From: Bacteroidaceae bacterium
GTDB lineage: Bacteria; Bacteroidota; Bacteroidia; Bacteroidales; Bacteroidaceae
NCBI GenBank assembly: GCA_016302965.1
Contig: JAEDMP010000042.1
Coordinates: 1 to 19,981, forward strand
DNA length: 19,981 nucleotides
Direction of reading: 5' to 3'
The translations under genes and the position numbers were made by a program. The notes below the pieces were generated by a model. The model was not told the DNA's origin. It ran no database searches and saw nothing but the letters and a program-made list of their open reading frames with translations. This document shows, one piece after another, positions 1-7,900 of the stretch (position 1 is the stretch's first letter; each line of letters starts with the position of its first letter).

Positions 1-1
1 G

Positions 2-508
2 TCGGAACAGGAATACGATGGTGAGAAGTACTACTACATCGTTGCCAACGGAACGTCGATGTCGGCCCCCATCGTCAGTGGCGTGATAGCACTATGGCTG
101 CAGGCCGACCCGACGCTCACCCGCGAGCGCATCATGGACATCATTGCCCGCACCTCCAGGCAGCCCGACCCCGAGCTCGACTATCCGAACAACTATTATG
201 GCTATGGCGAGATTGATGCCTACGCCGGTCTGCTCGACATTCTCGGCCTCTCGGGCACGGTTTCCATCTCGAAGGTCCATCTGCAGGGAGCCACCGCCTT
301 GCCCACAGCCGACGGCAACGTGCGTATCACCTTTGCTACCCCCACCGACGGTCCCATTGACTGCCGCCTCTACTCTACGGGCGGCTCGCTGCTGAAGTCT
401 GTCACCATACCGGCCTCGACCTCCACCTACGACGTGAACCTTGACCATCACCAGGGCATCGTTGCCGTCCAGGTGGGCAAACTCGGCAGCACGCTCGTAC
501 GACTCTGA
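2..508 (+). CDS. Secreted subtilisin-like (S8) serine protease, C-terminal part, 5' truncated by window edge
   Basis: This is the end of a subtilase; the reading frame is open from base 2, so the gene begins outside the window. The visible 168 residues contain the catalytic serine block NGTSMSAPIVSG, with Ser encoded at 56-58. It is followed by the conserved helix ALWLQADPTLT and a GYGEIDAYAGL block that closes the S8 domain. The last 80 or so residues form a beta-rich tail ending GIVAVQVGKLGSTLVRL, which resembles a short T9SS-type C-terminal sorting domain. The catalytic Asp and His lie upstream and cannot be checked. The sequence around the Ser is closely similar to the complete S8 protease at 2575-4899 (AGTSMSSPLVAG, ALWLEADPTLT), so the two are paralogues. 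Substrate is unknown. The S8 assignment is firm; the T9SS reading is inference. Confidence 0.9.
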   Translation, partial: SEQEYDGEKYYYIVANGTSMSAPIVSGVIALWLQADPTLTRERIMDIIARTSRQPDPELDYPNNYYGYGEIDAYAGLLDILGLSGTVSISKVHLQGATALPTADGNVRITFATPTDGPIDCRLYSTGGSLLKSVTIPASTSTYDVNLDHHQGIVAVQVGKLGSTLVRL

Positions 509-537
509 TTTCTCCCTGCCCCACTTATCTTGCATGG

Positions 538-596
538 ATTTGCGGTACGAGGTATCTGCAATGGCAGGTACCTCGTATCTGCAAATCTTTCTTTTG
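538..596 (+). terminator. Hairpin terminator after the partial S8 protease gene
   Basis: A long interrupted inverted repeat starts 30 nt after the stop. ATTTGC (538-543) pairs with GCAAAT (581-586), TACGAGGTA (546-554) with TACCTCGTA (569-577), and CTGC (556-559) with GCAG (564-567) around an AATG loop. A T-rich run (587-596) follows. It sits between two convergent genes and could also slow transcription coming from the minus-strand Rpn gene, although the T-tract favours the plus strand. Confidence 0.75.
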
Positions 597-644
597 TTAT
601 ATCATGAGAATCTGAACGATAGATACGGTTGGAAGCCCCGCTGA

Positions 645-1574
645 TTATAGGATTTCAATCAACACTTCCGGTAGGCCTGTCACTTCTGATATGACGGATA
701 AAGGAAAGCCTTTGGCTTTCATGGCTTGCGCGATAGCGGCTTTTTCCTCTGCTCTTCCTTCTGTTCTTCCTGCGGCTCTTCCTTCCGCCATCCCTTCCGC
801 CATTCCTTCCGCCCTTCCTTCCGCCCTTCCTTCCGCTCTTCCTTCCCTTCTTGCCGTTTCAATGGAGTTCTTGATGTCGCGGTAAGCCTTGAGGCTGTCC
901 TCGTATTCGCGCAGTTCCTCGGGGGTGAACTTGGCAATCTCTGCCTCCTGGAACAAACGGTCAAACACCTTGTCGCGCAATGCCTTGGGACGATTCTCCA
1001 ACTTGTAGAGGTTCTTCAGCATATAGAGCCACTTGTCGTAGAGCGTCTCCAACTCATCCTCCTTTTTCTTGAACTTGGCAATCTCCACAAAAATGAAATC
1101 GAGTTTCTTGTAGAACACCTTGTTGGTATCGATGTCGCACAACTTGACCGTATGCGTGATTGTGTTCTTGTCGAAGGCCTCTTCCTTCATGTCGAAGTTC
1201 AGCAGTGCGATGGTATAGACACGTGAGAGGTGGAAGTCCCAGTCTGAACTTTTCTTGGCCTGCTCCCGGATGGGGAAAGTGGAATAAAAGAGGGAACGAT
1301 CCTTGAAGAACTCCTGATAGGCGTTCTGCATCTCAACGATGAACTTCTCTCCATTCTCGCCCTCGCAATAGACATCAAAGATGGCTTTCCTTGCAGATAC
1401 CTGGTCTCCAAAATGCTCCGTGTTGAGATATTTCACATCTTTGACCACCTGTTTCCCATCGAACAAACTATTGAGGAAATGGATCAGCAGTTCCTTGTTG
1501 GGAGCAGTGCCGAAAATACGCTTGAACCCGAAATCGGTAAGCAGACTGATGTATCTTTCTTCTATTCCGTTCAT
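645..1574 (-). CDS. Rpn-family PD-(D/E)XK nuclease ('transposase'-type), full length
   Basis: A 309-aa protein of the Rpn / PD-(D/E)XK nuclease family, usually annotated as transposase. The N-terminal signature LLTDFGFKRIFG (residues 11-22) is typical. The nuclease core shows Asp67 in AIFDVYC and a Glu81-x-Gln83 pair in IVEMQ, a known ExQ variant of the PD-(D/E)XK site. Residues about 160-240 are helical and charged. Residues 244-275 are a run of four-residue units of the type EGRA/EGMA, followed by a 30-residue tail (SEVTGLPEVLIEIL). Family members are DNA endonucleases that promote recombination. E. coli Rpn proteins act as anti-phage toxins held in check by a small protein translated from the 3' part of the same gene. 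The start ATG at 1574 is supported by an upstream Bacteroidetes promoter. No terminal inverted repeats were seen, so it is not itself shown to be mobile. Confidence 0.9.
   Translation of the reverse strand: MNGIEERYISLLTDFGFKRIFGTAPNKELLIHFLNSLFDGKQVVKDVKYLNTEHFGDQVSARKAIFDVYCEGENGEKFIVEMQNAYQEFFKDRSLFYSTFPIREQAKKSSDWDFHLSRVYTIALLNFDMKEEAFDKNTITHTVKLCDIDTNKVFYKKLDFIFVEIAKFKKKEDELETLYDKWLYMLKNLYKLENRPKALRDKVFDRLFQEAEIAKFTPEELREYEDSLKAYRDIKNSIETARREGRAEGRAEGRAEGMAEGMAEGRAAGRTEGRAEEKAAIAQAMKAKGFPLSVISEVTGLPEVLIEIL
751..846 (-). repeat. Eight 12-bp tandem units inside the Rpn gene
   Basis: Eight consecutive 12-bp units of the form GCYCTTCCTTCC on the plus strand lie at 751, 763, 775, 787, 799, 811, 823 and 835, with small variations. 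On the coding strand each unit encodes four residues (EGRA, EGMA, AGRT). Copy changes by slippage would keep the frame. The units at 787-810 create two in-frame ATG codons (Met257 and Met261), each preceded by the purine stretch GGAAGG. Confidence 0.9.
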
Positions 1575-1595
1575 ATCCTTCGTCGTTTATTGTCG

Positions 1596-1626
1596 CAAAA
1601 ATACGAAGTTTTTTTGAAACGGCAAA
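1596..1626 (-). promoter_or_regulatory. Bacteroidetes-type promoter for the Rpn gene
   Basis: Read on the minus strand, TTTG (1623-1626) is followed by exactly 19 nt and then TATTTTTG (1596-1603). This matches the Bacteroidetes -33/-7 consensus TTTG-N19-21-TAnnTTTG. The -7 box ends 21 nt before the ATG, giving a short leader. Confidence 0.75.
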
Positions 1627-2327
1627 GCTTTTTGTCCTTTTTGTCAATTTGTTAGCGAAATGCGGTATTGATTCACGGATGTTTATCGCTGGATAACCTG
1701 TGCTCAATGTAACTACTCTGTGACTAATTGTTAATTTCTGATAATTTCCATTCCGTCATGGCAACCATGATTTATCTGTATGGCAATGGCCAGATTTCCC
1801 TATTTTCGCCCGTTACAGTATTTGTGTAAAGAAAAACGCCTAACTGGAAAAATTTATTTTCCCAACTGGAAAAATTTATTTTTCTAACTGGAAAGTGCCA
1901 AAAAGGCAGTTGGACGATTTTTGGCTCCTAACGGGCAGCTGTGGCCGGCGCGAGCCAGAAAAATCTTCCCTTCCATTCATTAACAATTTGAAACATTTCT
2001 GCGGGTCGCAGATTTTGTATAAGTAACCGCTAAAACGAAAAAAGGTAAAGCAACGAGCCTTACTTTCAACCCTTCTTTTTCTCCCTATAAGGACAGATTC
2101 GTACCAATCGAACTGGGTGTCGTTATTAAGTAAGCGTTTCTATCTTCTCCCCGAGCGTGTTTATCGCTTACGTTGTGACCGCCTTCTATTATTTGGCTCT
2201 TAGGGACAGTTCCTATGAGTCATTCATTTTTTGAAATCCACCCACACTCCTATTTGTTGTACCCATGATGCTTCATGTGTTAAAGTGTCAAGAAATGAAG
2301 GTATAGAATCACAAATTATAAATTTAC
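1627..2327. other. About 700-bp AT-rich intergenic region without a convincing gene
   Basis: No ORF with a plausible start and protein-like composition was found on either strand. Visible elements are the 22-bp tandem repeat at 1842-1894, a small GC-rich palindrome CTGCG-GGT-CGCAG near 2001-2013, and a weak inverted repeat AAAGGTAA/TTACTTT at 2041-2066 before a pyrimidine-rich stretch. An open stretch of about 36 codons ends at TAA around 2131 (reading ...DRFVPIELGVVIK) but has no ATG. The region may be a decayed gene or a regulatory/spacer region. Confidence 0.5.
1842..1894. repeat. Tandem repeat with an exact 22-bp period (two full copies and a partial third)
   Basis: The motif AACTGGAAAAATTTATTTT starts at 1842 and again at 1864. 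The head AACTGGAAA starts once more at 1886, so the spacing is exactly 22 bp each time. The three junction bases are pyrimidines. Two turns of the helix separate the copies, so identical faces are presented to a binding protein. No function is known to me. Confidence 0.85.
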
Positions 2328-2359
2328 TTTGCATAATCAAAAAAATTGTCGTAATTTTG
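2328..2359 (+). promoter_or_regulatory. Bacteroidetes-type promoter for the S8 protease / LRR operon
   Basis: TTTG (2328-2331), a 20-nt spacer, then TAATTTTG (2352-2359) fit the Bacteroidetes -33/-7 consensus. Transcription should start near 2365, which gives a leader of about 210 nt before the protease ATG at 2575. Confidence 0.8.
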
Positions 2360-2410
2360 CACTTTTAATAACAATTATCCATTACATACAATTCGAAATG
2401 ACGGAATGAC

Positions 2411-2578
2411 ATGCCCATTGCCATGAAGCAAATCAAGATGGATGATTGGAGCAATCGAGGACTTGTCCCACAAAGAACAAGAGAAAAGAAGGTAAAGAGA
2501 ACAAGAAAGAGAAGAGATCAAAATAAAAAGAAGATAAAAAAGAAGAACAAGAGAAAAGTCAATAGTATTATCAGATGA
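2411..2578 (+). CDS. Possible 55-residue Lys/Arg-rich small ORF in the leader (uncertain)
   Basis: An uninterrupted frame starts at ATG 2411, lies wholly within the predicted mRNA leader, and ends with TGA at 2576-2578. It overlaps the ATG of the S8 protease as ATGA, the geometry of translational coupling. The product begins MPIAMKQIKMDDWSNRGL and continues with an almost unbroken basic tract; close to half of all residues are Lys or Arg. Because the leader is nearly pure purine, such a Lys/Arg/Glu-rich frame could arise by composition alone. Alternative starts are ATG 2423 and 2438. No family was recognised. A leader peptide, a small nucleic-acid-binding protein or a chance frame are all possible. 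Confidence 0.3.
   Translation: MPIAMKQIKMDDWSNRGLVPQRTREKKVKRTRKRRDQNKKKIKKKNKRKVNSIIR
2473..2558 (+). repeat. Purine-rich mRNA leader with a 16-bp direct repeat
   Basis: From about 2473 to 2560 the plus strand is overwhelmingly A and G. The 16-mer AAGAACAAGAGAAAAG occurs at 2473-2488 and again at 2543-2558, 70 bp apart, with a related degenerate copy near 2496-2510. The tract ends 17 nt before the protease start codon and should be unstructured in RNA. That may aid ribosome loading where Shine-Dalgarno sequences are little used. Confidence 0.7.
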
Positions 2579-4899
2579 AAAAAACCTTACTAAGCATGCT
2601 TTTGGTAGCAACAGCACTGACGGCCAACGGACAGCAGTCGCTCGACATCAAAAGCAGGATGCAGTTGCGCGAGATGCGCTCCAGCATCCAACCCTATGTG
2701 AGCACCCTGGCCAACGGCAAGAAGATGCTGACGGGACTGAACCACAACAGTCTGCAACTGCAGAAGGCCGCAGCCAACAAGGAACAACGGGCCTTTGCAC
2801 TCGTGAAACTGGCTCCGGGTTACGGCACTGACGAACTGGAACAGGCCGGTGCCACGGTCATCCGCAGCCGCCACGGCTTCGCCTTTATCCAGGCGCCGAT
2901 CGACCAGATGGAACGGGTGGCCTCGCTGAAGAGCGTGGGACGCTTTGAACTCTCCAGCCAACTGAAGACCGCCATGAAGGATGCACGCGCAGCGAGCGGC
3001 GTGGACCTCATCCACCAAGGCACCGGACTCAACCAGGCCTATACCGGCAAGGGCGTCATCTGCGCCATCATGGACAAGGGTATCGACCCCAACCACATCA
3101 ACTTCCTCGACGAGAACGGAAAGTCGAGGGTGAAGTATTTCTCCAACTTTGTCATGGGCAGCAAGAACGTTGAGCTGGGCTTCTATGCCAACACCCCTGA
3201 GACCATCCGCGAAGTGACCACCGACGATGCCACCACCGTACACGGCACCCATACACTGGGCACCATGGCCGGAGGTTACCGAGGTCCCATCACCTTTGTG
3301 CAGAAGAATGCGGAAGGCAAGGCAGAGACCGTCACCGCCAACAACCCCTATTATGGCGTGGCATACGGTGCCGACATCGCCGCCACCTCGGGTGTTCTCT
3401 ATGATGCGGTCATCGCAACGGGCATCGACGACCTGCTCAACTACATTGAATATGAGAAGAAACCCGCCGTATTCAACCTCTCCATCGTGAAGAGCACCGG
3501 CCCGCACGACGGCACGAGCCTGATCTGCCAGTTTCTCGACACCTGCGCCGTGATGGACAATGCCATCTTCTGCATCGCATCAGGCAACGACGGCGACCTG
3601 CCGCTGACCACCCACAAGACCCTCACCGCCCAGGACAATGAACTGAAATCATTCCTCGAAGGCGACATCTACGGCACCGAGGGCGGCGACATCTACATGC
3701 GCACAGGACAGACCAGCATCTACAGCGACTCGAATGAGCCGTTCGAGATCGAGGTGGTGCTCTACAACAAGAAGCGAGGCGTAGCAGCCACCACGATGAC
3801 ACTGCTCGTGGACGAGAGCACCATCGGCACCGGCCAGTACTGGGTGAGCAGCAGCTACTATCAGCAAGACGACAACGACATCATCGAACCCATCCTCGGC
3901 AAGTATATGAGCGGATATGTGGGCATCGGCATCCAATATGACAAGACCAGCGGCCGCTTCATGGCCCTCATCCATAGCCAGCTCATCAACAATCCCGAGA
4001 CCAATGGCGACAGCAACTACGTCATCGGATTCATCGCCCGAGGCAAAGAGGGACAACGCCTCGATGCCTACTGCGACAACACGGGCACCTGGCTGAGCGA
4101 CAACGGCATCAAGGGATGGGACAACTACATGGGCAACGGTACCATCAGCGACTTCGCCACCGGACACCACACCATCTCGGTGGGCAGCTACAACACGGCT
4201 ACCAGCTGGTACGCACTCAACGGCACTGAATACCACCACGGCGACTTCGACCTGAAGACGGGCGAGATGTCGCCCTTCTCGAGCTACGGCACCCTAATCG
4301 ATGGTCGCAACCTGCCCGACGTGGTGGCTCCCGGAGCCTTGATTGTCTCTTCGGCCAACCACTACTTTGAGCAGGCGGGCTACACCATCCCCTCCAACCT
4401 GCTGGCACGCGCCGACAACGATCGCCAGGACTTCTTCACCGTGCAGGCCGGTACCTCGATGTCATCGCCGCTCGTAGCGGGTGCGGTGGCCCTCTGGTTG
4501 GAGGCCGACCCGACCCTCACCGCCGAAGAAGTGAAGGAGATTATCCATCTGACCGCCAAACAGGATGCCTATACCGAGGCCGCTGACGTGGCTCAGGCCG
4601 GATTCGGCAAGTTTGATGCCTACGAGGGACTGAAAGAGGTGCTCCGCCGCAGCACGACGGGCATCCGCCACACCTCCGCTTCCGACTCGCGCCTGATTGT
4701 CAAGGGCTTAGGAAGCCGACAACTGCAACTGCTGCTGGCCGGCGAAAAGGAGCTGAAGGTGAAGGTGCTCAACATGGGCGGACAGACCATCATCAGCCAG
4801 CAGACCCAAGGCGATGAGACCACGCTCGACCTGAACCGCCTGGGCCACGGCACCTATCTCATCGAGGTGAACGGAAAGGTGGAGAAAGTAATGCTCTAA
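2575..4899 (+). CDS. Secreted subtilisin-like (S8) serine protease with C-terminal sorting domain
   Basis: A 774-aa secreted endopeptidase. Residues 1-20 are a signal peptide (MKKTLLSMLL... ending near NGQ). Residues about 70-130 resemble a protease propeptide. The S8 triad is visible: Asp167 in CAIMDKGID, His223 in VHGTHTLGTMAGG and Ser628 in AGTSMSSPLVAG. The oxyanion Asn338 lies in FCIASGNDGD. The unusually long gap between Asn and Ser (about 290 residues) holds an inserted beta-rich domain (about 350-500), as in large Bacteroidota subtilases. The tail (about 700-774) ends GHGTYLIEVNGKVEKVML, matching the pattern of a T9SS type A sorting domain, so the mature enzyme is probably at the surface or in the medium. 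It is preceded by a good promoter and followed after 53 nt by the LRR gene, so co-transcription is likely. The start is fixed by the signal peptide. Its natural substrate cannot be told. Confidence 0.93.
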   Translation: MKKTLLSMLLVATALTANGQQSLDIKSRMQLREMRSSIQPYVSTLANGKKMLTGLNHNSLQLQKAAANKEQRAFALVKLAPGYGTDELEQAGATVIRSRHGFAFIQAPIDQMERVASLKSVGRFELSSQLKTAMKDARAASGVDLIHQGTGLNQAYTGKGVICAIMDKGIDPNHINFLDENGKSRVKYFSNFVMGSKNVELGFYANTPETIREVTTDDATTVHGTHTLGTMAGGYRGPITFVQKNAEGKAETVTANNPYYGVAYGADIAATSGVLYDAVIATGIDDLLNYIEYEKKPAVFNLSIVKSTGPHDGTSLICQFLDTCAVMDNAIFCIASGNDGDLPLTTHKTLTAQDNELKSFLEGDIYGTEGGDIYMRTGQTSIYSDSNEPFEIEVVLYNKKRGVAATTMTLLVDESTIGTGQYWVSSSYYQQDDNDIIEPILGKYMSGYVGIGIQYDKTSGRFMALIHSQLINNPETNGDSNYVIGFIARGKEGQRLDAYCDNTGTWLSDNGIKGWDNYMGNGTISDFATGHHTISVGSYNTATSWYALNGTEYHHGDFDLKTGEMSPFSSYGTLIDGRNLPDVVAPGALIVSSANHYFEQAGYTIPSNLLARADNDRQDFFTVQAGTSMSSPLVAGAVALWLEADPTLTAEEVKEIIHLTAKQDAYTEAADVAQAGFGKFDAYEGLKEVLRRSTTGIRHTSASDSRLIVKGLGSRQLQLLLAGEKELKVKVLNMGGQTIISQQTQGDETTLDLNRLGHGTYLIEVNGKVEKVML

Positions 4900-4952
4900 C
4901 CCTCCTTTCCTGAATCTCAGTTGATTGAACAATCTGAAAATATTATCCATTC

Positions 4953-7900
4953 ATGAAAACATATCTTACAAACATCAAAAGAATGAGGCACGCCGCACTT
5001 CTGTTGCTGGCCTTCCTCACCCTGCCGATACAGGCAGCCGATGACGATCTGGGTACGCCCATCGCCACCTTCCACACGCTCGCCTATGAAAGCCAGGGAG
5101 CCGAGAATGTCATCAATATCCTCTTCGGAGCCACCGAGACCGGCCACTCCATCATCGTCGACGACGGCAACACCCGCCAGACACTGGAACTGCAAGTGGC
5201 CACCATCGACTCGGAGAGCGGCAACTGGAGCGGTTCGGTAGCCACGTGTACCGTCAGCAAAGAAGGCTGGGTGAAGGTATATGGCAATGCCGAGGTCATC
5301 AACCTCATCAACGCCAGCGGCTGCAAGATTGACCGGGCCGACCTGAGCCAGCTCACGACCCTCAACATCCTCGACATGAGCCACAACGAACTGAAGGCAC
5401 TCAACCTGGAAGGACTGATGAGGATGCAGGCCCTCTACCTGAACGACAACCCCTTCAGCGAGACACCGCTCCTCGTGGGAAGTGACAAGGAAGGCATGCT
5501 CATCCTCGACATCGGACAGGTGGGACAACTCGACCCGAGTTTCACGCTCAAGGACTATCCTGCCCTGCGCTCGTTTGACGCGTGGTACTGCCAGCAGCTC
5601 TACAAGGTGGAGCCCGAGGGATGTCCCAACCTGCAGCGACTGTCCATCGACACCACGCCCGTTCAGGAACTGGACGTGACCAAGAACCCCTTGCTGCAGA
5701 CCCTGAACATCAGTGAGACCGCCATCCAGGACATCGACCTCTCACAGAATGCCAAGCTGCGCGAACTCTACTGCGACCACTCGGGCAGCGGCACCGACCG
5801 CAAACTGAAGACCATCGACCTGAGCCATAACCCCTACCTCATCCGGCTCTTTGCCTCGGGTAACCTCTTCGAGAGCATCGACCTGAGCAAGAATATCTAC
5901 CTCACCGATATCTTCCTCAACTACAACCAACTCTCGGCCATCGACCTGAGCCAGCACCAGTATATCATCAACCTGATGCTGCGCAACAACAACCTCGACT
6001 TCGCCACCCTGCCGCTGCCTCAGGATGTGTGGACCCAGTATGACTACATGCAGCGTCCCATGCCCGTGGCCAAGAGTTATGCCGTTGGCGCCACCATCGA
6101 CCTGAGCAAACGTGTGCTGAGAGAGGGATATACCACCACGATGGCCCTCTACCGCACCTCGGACAGCGACCCCTCGGCCCTCACCGCCCTCGACGAGAGT
6201 TACTATCGCTATGAGAACGGTGTCATCACCCTGCTGAAAGAGACCGCAGGGGACAGTATCTATGTGGCCTTTGCCTGTGATGCCTTCCCCGCCCTTACCC
6301 TCGACGGCATGCCGCTGAAGACGGAGAAATTCGTGGTCAAGACCGCAGAGGACTTCAACAAGGCCGCCCTCGCCCTGAGTTTCATCCCCGCCAACGCAAC
6401 GGGAGCCGTAGCCTTTGGTGTGGGTATGCAGGGAGCCAGCGAAGAGACCCCGAAGACGCTGGGTGTGGACTTCGGTGACGGTGTGATGCACGACTTCCGG
6501 ATTACCAGCGAGAAACTGACCAACGAGACGGTCAACGTGAACGCTGCCAACAGCAACGGCCCCATCAGCCTCTATATCGCGGGCGATGACCAGCTCACCG
6601 CCCTCAGCATCAACGGTACTGCCCTGACGGACATCAACCTGAGTGCCGCCAAACAGCTGAAGCAGCTCTATCTGAACGACACCCGTATGAAGAGCATCGA
6701 CCTGGGATGGAACCGCGCACTGGAGGTGCTGGAACTCACGGGCAACGACTTCGACTCTCTGAACATACGCGGTGCCAACGATGCCTTCCAGAAGAACCTG
6801 CTCCAGGACATCAACCTCAGCAACAACCAGCTGAACAAGGTGACGCTCAACGACAACTACACCATCCATCACCTCAACCTCAGCCACAACCAGCTGACGG
6901 AACTCTCGTTCAAGGACGGTGACATGATGGAGAGCATCAACGTGGCCGACAACCAGCTCGAGCGCATCGAACTGAGCTACTGCACCATCCTGAAGAAACT
7001 CGACATCAGCAACAACCGCATCGTCAGCATCGTCATGCCGGAGGAACACCAACTGCAGTCGCTCCACTGCGAGAACAATACACTGAGCTTCACCTCACTG
7101 CCCCAACTGGAGGGCGTGGCCGACTATGTCTATGCCCCCCAGAGCCAGGTGACCATCGCCACACAGGGTCCCGGTGCCGACCTCTCGGCCCATAACCTGA
7201 ACAAGCAGACGGTCTACACCTGGAAGACCACCGACGGCGAGACGCTCACCGACGGCACCGACTATACCGTGACCGACGGACGCACCCGCTTCCAGCCGTC
7301 CACCTTCGGCAAGAAGCTGTACTGCGAGATGACCCATGAGACCTTCAGCCAACTGACCCTCTCCACCTCGGCCATCGAGTCGATGGACCTGCCTGCCTAC
7401 GAACTGGGCCGCTTCACCATGACCGCCGACTCGGCTGCCGTACTCGTGCTGCGCACCGCCGGCGACCCCATCAACATCGGTATCGACTGGCAAGGTGACG
7501 GCACCGACTACGAGCAGTTTACCGTGACCAACGAGGCATGCCGCTTTGACGTGAAGGGACGCACGGGAGCCACCGCCCGCATCTGCGCCTACAGCGAGAC
7601 CCCGGGACTGACGGTGTTCAGCCTGAACAAGCTTCCCCTGAGTCAGGCCGACTTCAGCAAGATGACCGAACTGGTGATGCTGAGTGTGAACAATGCCGGA
7701 CTCAGCAACATCACCCTGCCCCAATCCAAGGAACTGTCGGAGATGAGCCTCGACGGCAACCGATTCAGCCAGCTCGACCTCACCCAGTATGAGAAGCTCT
7801 ACTATCTGATGCTCAACAACAACGAGTTCAAGACCTTCGATGCCAGCCTCTATCCCAACCTGGGTCTGCTCGGTCTCGGCGGCAACCGTCTGACCGACGT

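Noticed and set aside
2023..2133. About 36-codon open stretch ending ...DRFVPIELGVVIK in the intergenic region
   Set aside because: It reads somewhat like protein but has no ATG, GTG or TTG at its beginning and no recognised family. It could be the remnant of a decayed gene, which cannot be supported from sequence alone.
1681..2327. Replication origin suggested by the AT-rich repeats
   Set aside because: No DnaA-box cluster (TTATCCACA-like) or replication genes were found nearby, so the 22-bp repeats are reported only as a repeat.
5742..7067. 441-codon open frame on the minus strand opposite the LRR gene
   Set aside because: Same situation: a mirror of leucine-rich repeat codons, no signal or domain, and wholly contained in the real gene.
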